Origin: Hypsibius dujardini
Taxonomy: Eukaryota > Tardigrada > Eutardigrada > Parachela > Hypsibiidae
Direction: 5' to 3'
Assembly (NCBI GenBank): GCA_001579985.1
Contig: LRSR01013794.1
Span: 1 to 23,931, forward strand
DNA: 23,931 nucleotides
Shown here: positions 20,501 through 23,931 of the stretch, piece by piece
Position numbering within the stretch: the stretch's first letter is position 1
Layout: each line of letters begins with the position of its first letter
Notes under the pieces: model-generated
What the model was told of the DNA's origin: nothing
What the model saw: only the letters and a program-made list of their open reading frames with translations
Databases searched by the model: none
Program-made: the position numbers and the translations under genes

Positions 20501-23500
20501 ACGCACGAGTAAGAAAACCGCCGAAACAAATTTAACTTAAAACGATTTTCAGAAATGAATTTCAGAACGTCTCTAATTTTTTTTTCTTAAAACAATTCAA
20601 TATTAATTCTGATTAAGAAAAATTATTTCATCGGCGAATCTTCGAGAACTTTTGTTCTTAAGAAATTTCAAAGTCACGAAAACGCTGGAATATTCCGTTT
20701 TGCTAGATCTTCAATGTGAAAAAGAAATTTAAAATTTTGAAATTCATTTGGGAAAATTGTCCGCAAGTAATGGGAGATTGCAGGACACTCGCCTTCTCCA
20801 GCAGGAACTCCACCAGCTCCACCCTGTCCAGTACGACCGCGCGGTGCAGTGCCAGGCAGCCTTGAACGTCGGATATGTTAAGGGCTCTCTGGAAGTCGGC
20901 CGGCCGATTTTCCGCCATCATCCGAACCATCGGCAGCGAGGCTTCAATGCAGGCGAAATGCAAGGGCGTCGCTTGAGGACCCTGTCAGTGCACACCCGCA
21001 CACATGCACACACGCACACATGCACACGTGCACACACACACACATGCGCACATGCGCACAAGCACACACACACACATGCGCACAAGCACACATGCACACA
21101 CGCACACATGCTCACATGCGCACAAGCACACATGCACACACGCACACGCACACATGCACACGCGCACACGTGCGCACATGCACCTACGCACACATGCGCA
21201 CATGCACACACATACCGTATTCCCCCGATCACAAGGGACAGTTAAGCCCCACCCCCTCCAGTCATCGGTTGACTGTTCAATCGGCTTCACTGTGTCGTGG
21301 TTGGTTGGAATTTAAGAGCAACATGGCAGTGATTGATTGATTGAATAAGTGGCATTTCTTGACGTAGACTTTGAATCAGTTGATTGATTGATTGTAGGTA
21401 AACAATAGCAAACGGGGATGAACAGATAAGATCCGGGGTGGATCGAATTAACTGGTAGGGAAAAAAAGTGTCCCTTCAGATCGGGGGAATACGGTAGAAA
21501 GCAAGGGTCTTTCGGGAAGAACCGGTGCTGCAGAGAGCGTCAACGGTTGCTCCCTGTGGGTACCTGAGTTTGCACCACATCAATCACCGCCCCTTGCTCC
21601 AGTAGAAACTTCACGCAACCATTCTGACCGCCATGTACTGCAATCACGAATACACACATGGCCACAATTTTGGGTGGCAGAGTTCGAGCCATCAGGGTGG
21701 TCCGAGTTTGAGCCACTCTTAATTAGAACTTGCCACTGCTTTCTCCTGAATCTTTGATTTAACGCCCGGCCATAAGGAAAAATTAGATTGAGCAAGCTGC
21801 TCTAAATGCTCCAAAATAAACAAGTTCAATCAATCGATCAATCAAGTAAAGGCTGCATGGTCATCTGTGGTTAAGAGCGAGTGCGCGCGTTGACTTAATT
21901 CGGCTTGAACTCGGACCACTCTTTTTGGCTTAAAGTCTGCCACCCAAAATTATGGCCACGTGTGTAATCTGAATCTCCTGTTTTTAAGTTGATTGCCTTG
22001 CATGAACAGACTGAATGCGACCTTACCGGCCCACCGTAGAGCCGTGGATCCTTCCAGGTCAGTTGCCTCAATGAAATTCCGTCCCTCTGTGTTTCGAGAA
22101 AAAAAAACATGTCCAACCGGTTTTTAGTCACCTGCTATTTGTGCAAACCGCTCAAAGGCACGGAACAGATAAAAACCGACACTTGAAAACGACCGCCAGA
22201 AAGATTTCAAGTAGCGAACGGAAGGTTCGGCAGAAGGTTGGACGGTTGGCCGGGAAGGTGTGAAGAATAATGGATGGAAGGTTCGACCAAAACAGTTGAC
22301 GATTGGCCGGTTGGCTAGAGAAGCGAAAGTAACAGACGGGTGACCGGTTGACTGGATGACGGACGGTTGGCCACGAAGGCTGAAGGTAAGTGGTAGAATT
22401 TACGACTGCGTAGGGGATGGTTGACCGCGAAGCAAAGGGGTGACCGGCGGTAAACACCATACATCAGTCCAACCGTCCAACCGTCCAACCGTCCAACTGT
22501 CCAACCGTCCAACCGTTCCTTAACGCCTGCACTAAACCGTCCGCGTCAGGTAACCGGATCGTCCACGGTTTCAGACGACAAATCAAACCGTTAGCGTTTC
22601 CTCCCGGCCGTTCACAACTCTATTGAACCTTCCGTCAGATTCGTCACAGTTAATATCTTTGGATAAGCGTCGACTAGTCGATTGGACCTTCTGCCCATTG
22701 CTCTCGTTTTTCAATTGTTTGCACCTCCGACCGACCGACCGACCAACCGACCATCCGACCGACCAACCGACCAACCGACCAACCGACTAACCGACCGACC
22801 AGCCGACCGACCAACCCACCGACCGACCAACCAATCGACCGACCAACCGACCAACCAACCGACCAACCGACCAACAGACCAACCGACCGACCAACCGACC
22901 AACCGACTAACCGACCGACCAACCGACTAACCGACCGACCAACTGACCGACCGAGAGGCAAACAGACGGTTACTCCCGCCAGTTACACTTACCGAAACTT
23001 CGGAGTTCGCGTATCAGGTAATCCAGAACGCGAAACGACCCTTTAAATATTAAGCCGAATTATATTTTGGTCGATAGAGATAAATAAAAATAACCTTTAT
23101 AAGCAGCCACTTGGACGGGTTGGAGACCGTAGTACTCATTCTGGCGAGCGTGCGGATTTGCTCCGTAGTGGAATAGAAGCCTGAAAGCGTCGACATTGTC
23201 CGTTGCGGCCGCGATGTGAAGTGGTCGTTCGCCCCGTTCACCCGGGCCGGCACGATCCGCATCCCATCGCCATGCTGGTATTTCCAGAAGTCTCTGCGGA
23301 CGACATTGATTATCACGGTAAACTCTCTGAACCATGTCAATGTTTGACTGCTCGCGTACAAAGTTCCCTGTTGATGCCATTATTCGCTCGTAAAGTAAAA
23401 TCGTTTTTGAGGACTTGCCGATAACACGTCGTTCCTTCCCCCCTGAACAGCCCAGTGGAGTGGGTGCGCCGTATGCGCGGCAGGCACTTCGCAGTGTCGC

Positions 23501-23854
23501 GGTGCCTGGGTGAGACCGGATATTAATCCGGCAGATTCGCTTTCTTTTTCCAGAGAATTTTCCTCCACGAGCGAGTCCTCGGGCGATCTCCTGCTGGCTT
23601 GCGTGTCTAATCAAAAGTTCAAGACATTTCAAACATGTATCACGGTTGATTGTGTGAAGATTGGAATGCGATTAAAAATGAGCTGATCGCAAAAAATACC
23701 TTGCCGGCGAAGTGGAAAATCGCTGTTCACCTAAATGTAAATTTCCATTTTCGTCTGGCAACGCAAGAACAGACGCGTTAATTGATAACAGCTTACCAGG
23801 TCTGTCCGTAGTCGATTTATCATTTTTCTTGACAAAAAAAACACAACTAAACAT
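12900..23854 (-). CDS. TRPA1: TRPA-type ankyrin-repeat cation channel (about 29 exons)
   Basis: A plasma-membrane non-selective cation channel of the TRPA family, whose members sense temperature or chemicals. Exons in transcript order: 23731-23827, 23428-23606, 23095-23293, 22993-23040, 22027-22086, 21564-21637, 20793-20981, 20430-20483, 20221-20379, 20110-20152, 19251-19278, 19067-19165, 18867-18979, 18609-18648, 18418-18532, 17544-17751, 17418-17464, 17280-17336, 16644-16730, 16474-16548, 15730-16026, 14998-15105, 14864-14937, 14624-14789, 14060-14269, 13948-13974, 13721-13879, 13250-13380, 12900-13158. All junctions keep phase; the sum is 3402 bp (1133 residues plus stop), the usual TRPA1 length. 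The order is acidic N-terminus, about 14 ankyrin repeats, linker, S1-S6, TRP helix, coiled coil, basic tail. The weakest points are the 5' end (an ATG at 23854 is in frame with exon 1, or more exons lie outside the window), the exon 2/3 junction (acceptor 23293 or one 36 bp earlier) and the exon 21 acceptor. The family call is firm; orthology to TRPA1 rather than another TRPA subfamily is inferred from repeat number. Confidence 0.92.
13467..13643. repeat. (TCTG)n microsatellite in TRPA intron 27
   Basis: Near-pure TCTG with TGCGTGTA and TGCATG variants. It sits in the intron between exons 27 and 28; relative to the transcript it is CAGA. Confidence 0.95.
14351..14595. repeat. (CAGA)n microsatellite in TRPA intron 24
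   Basis: CAGA array with CAGG and CATA variants and a (GATA)/(GGTA) tail, filling most of the intron between exons 24 and 25 and ending about 30 bp from the exon 24 donor. Relative to the transcript it is TCTG. Confidence 0.95.
15190..15355. repeat. (TCTG)n microsatellite in TRPA intron 21
   Basis: TCTG array with CTGTCTCTG and TCTATCTG variants, in the 624-bp intron between exons 21 and 22. Confidence 0.95.
16181..16449. mobile_element. MITE family A, copy 2, inside TRPA intron 20
   Basis: Starts TACGCTCCCGATCTGAAGG and ends CCCTTGAAATCGGGAGCGTA, with TA at both edges. It is 269 bp and strongly similar to the element at 4317-4649. It makes up most of the 447-bp intron between exons 20 and 21 and ends 24 bp from the exon 20 splice donor, so it must be removed with that intron. 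The similarity between copies suggests fairly recent movement. Confidence 0.9.
16761..17098. repeat. (AACAG)n pentanucleotide array in TRPA intron 18
   Basis: Degenerate ACAGA/AACAG array. A longer block (AGCGCTACAGAAC.. AATATGATAAAACAACACAA) is itself duplicated, giving a higher-order period of about 73 bp near 16845-16940. Gln/Asn/Thr-rich frames and their antisense Phe/Cys/Ser frames are artefacts. Confidence 0.93.
17796..18066. repeat. 36-37 bp palindrome-rich tandem repeat, about 8 copies, TRPA intron 15
   Basis: Units begin CTCTAAAACGAACCGTTCGA and continue with ACGAAC runs. Each contains a self-complementary core (CGAACCGTTCG; GTTCGAAC). It starts about 45 bp upstream of the exon 16 acceptor in the transcript direction. 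Confidence 0.92.
18087..18288. mobile_element. Short inverted-repeat element (27-bp TIRs) in TRPA intron 15
   Basis: 18087-18113 (CCAACTTCACGCCGTTCTTA..) and 18262-18288 are reverse complements with one mismatch. No coding capacity and no clear target duplication. Just inside the right arm a second palindrome (TTCACGCC..GGCGTGAA) repeats part of the arm. A MITE is the simplest reading; a simple inverted duplication is possible. Confidence 0.6.
18327..18385. repeat. 7-bp minisatellite (TTTCCGG/TTTCGGG), TRPA intron 15
   Basis: About eight units of TTTCCGG changing to TTTCGGG, between the inverted-repeat element and the exon 15 donor. Confidence 0.9.
18644..18811. repeat. (AAAAT)n/(AAAT)n array bounded by a 19-bp direct repeat, TRPA intron 13
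   Basis: ATGACCTTAAGGTAAAATA occurs at 18644-18662 and again, identically, at 18793-18811, with pure AAAAT/AAAT units between. The direct repeat contains the perfect palindrome ACCTTAAGGT and includes the splice acceptor and first bases of TRPA exon 14, so the acceptor is present twice, 149 bp apart. Confidence 0.92.
19529..20010. repeat. 45-46 bp tandem repeat, about 10.5 copies, TRPA intron 10
   Basis: Unit GGTTTCTCGAAACCGAAGGA followed by AGGTTGAAAACGTGTCTCAT and TTCT. The start of each unit, GGTTTCTCGAAACC, is almost palindromic. Units starting GG and GA partly alternate. It lies between exons 10 and 11; frames such as [13 protein letters not shown] on the minus strand are repeat artefacts. 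Confidence 0.93.
20484..20792 (-). other. Non-canonical GC-AG intron 7 of the TRPA gene
   Basis: Exon 7 ends GAGAAG and the intron begins GCGAGT; exon 8 follows CACAG. Only this junction keeps both phase and the ankyrin sequence (VEFLLEK joined to [18 protein letters not shown]). The GT available 5 bp downstream (GCGA|GTGTCC) would shift the frame. Confidence 0.8.
20984..21212. repeat. (CACATGCGCA)n / (CA)n array, TRPA intron 6
   Basis: Alternating CACACA, CATGCGCACA and CATGCACA units. It begins 3 bp upstream (transcript sense) of the exon 7 acceptor and ends exactly where the family B MITE begins. Confidence 0.94.
21213..21496. mobile_element. MITE family B (28-bp TIRs, TA-flanked), TRPA intron 6
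   Basis: Left end 21213-21240 (TACCGTATTCCCCCGATCAC..) and right end 21469-21496 are reverse complements with about three mismatches. TA lies at both edges. At 284 bp it has no coding frame and an ATTG-rich interior. Its core CCCCGATC..AAGGGACA resembles families A and C. Confidence 0.85.
21650..21967. mobile_element. Long-TIR MITE-like element, TRPA intron 5
   Basis: 21650-21714 and 21901-21967 are imperfect reverse complements of about 65 bp, sharing ACACA.GTGGCCA, AATTTTGGGTGGCAGA and GTGGTCCGAGTT. It lacks coding capacity. The inner arm and part of the interior resemble the element at 1058-1547. The left end starts about 13 bp from the exon 6 acceptor. Confidence 0.75.
22200..22516. repeat. 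Degenerate GGTTGGC/GACGGTTGG repeats and (GTCCAACC)n, TRPA intron 4
   Basis: Loose GGTTGGACGGTTGGCC-type repeats at about 22200-22450 are followed by a clean 8-bp array GTCCAACC at 22467-22516 of roughly opposite polarity, so the RNA could fold back on itself. Confidence 0.75.
22727..22950. repeat. (CCGACCAA)n / (CCGA)n array, TRPA intron 4
   Basis: CCGACCGACCAACCGACCAA units with a few CATC, CAGC and CTAA variants, ending about 45 bp before the exon 4 donor. Pro/Asp/Arg/Thr frames and their Val/Gly/Arg antisense are artefacts. Confidence 0.94.
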
Positions 23855-23931
23855 AACACCTGATTCTCACCGACGCATATTCCCTCAACTTGTTTCGATT
23901 TAAAATAAATGATACAGACGCAGGAGCCTTG
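23855..23931 (-). other. Right edge, possible 5' UTR or upstream exon of TRPA
   Basis: On the minus strand a good donor-like site (TGCGTCG|GTGAGA) occurs at about 23877, followed within about 45 bp by a T-rich tract and AG. A short upstream exon may therefore exist, but its phase does not fit the reading frame of exon 1, so I do not call it. Confidence 0.25.

Larger units (their letters stand above)
17544..23606 (-). other. Ankyrin-repeat domain of the TRPA channel (exons 2-16)
   Basis: About 14 consecutive repeats cover residues about 80-555. Recognisable cores are [215 protein letters not shown] and [19 protein letters not shown]. Many introns fall inside the first or second helix of a repeat rather than between repeats. 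In TRPA1 this stack is cytosolic and surrounds the C-terminal coiled coil. Repeat 11 is shortened: its loop runs straight into [10 protein letters not shown]. Confidence 0.92.

Noticed and set aside
22711-22961. Val/Gly/Trp/Arg-rich frames on the minus strand
   Set aside because: Translations of the (CCGACCAA)n array inside TRPA intron 4.

Overview
The window is metazoan nuclear DNA. Genes are split by GT-AG introns, some as short as about 50 bp, and are embedded in microsatellites, minisatellites and short inverted-repeat transposons. The organism cannot be named from sequence alone. Compact introns, a secreted M12B metalloprotease, a glycine/tyrosine-rich secreted protein and an invertebrate-style TRPA channel suggest an invertebrate, perhaps an ecdysozoan such as a tardigrade or chelicerate (inference).

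Layout. 1-6934 is mostly gene-poor. It holds a possible 3' gene end at the left edge, one probable coding exon on the minus strand (2267-2551), several tandem arrays and three MITE-like elements (1058-1547, 4317-4649, 5282-5548). 6935-8334 (+) is a two-exon gene for a 399-residue secreted Gly/Tyr/Ser-rich repeat protein. 9522-12231 (+) is a four-exon gene for a 491-residue secreted ADAMTS-like (M12B) zinc metalloprotease with an intact HExxHxxGxxH motif and no C-terminal ADAMTS modules. 12900 to about 23854 (-) is a nearly complete or complete TRPA-type cation channel. I rebuilt it as about 29 phase-compatible exons (1133 residues from 23827) with about 14 ankyrin repeats, six membrane segments, a pore loop, a TRP helix and a coiled-coil tail. 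The protease and channel genes converge, with 668 bp between their stop codons.

The channel introns carry most of the repeats: four MITE-like insertions, three long (TCTG)n/(CAGA)n arrays, a duplicated splice acceptor around an (AAAAT)n array, and palindromic minisatellites. The three main genes show no functional link; this is not an operon or a defence island. The most unusual features are three TA-flanked MITE families sharing a terminal core, a separate long-TIR MITE family, a GC-AG intron, 27 and 28 bp microexons, and the truncated M12B architecture.
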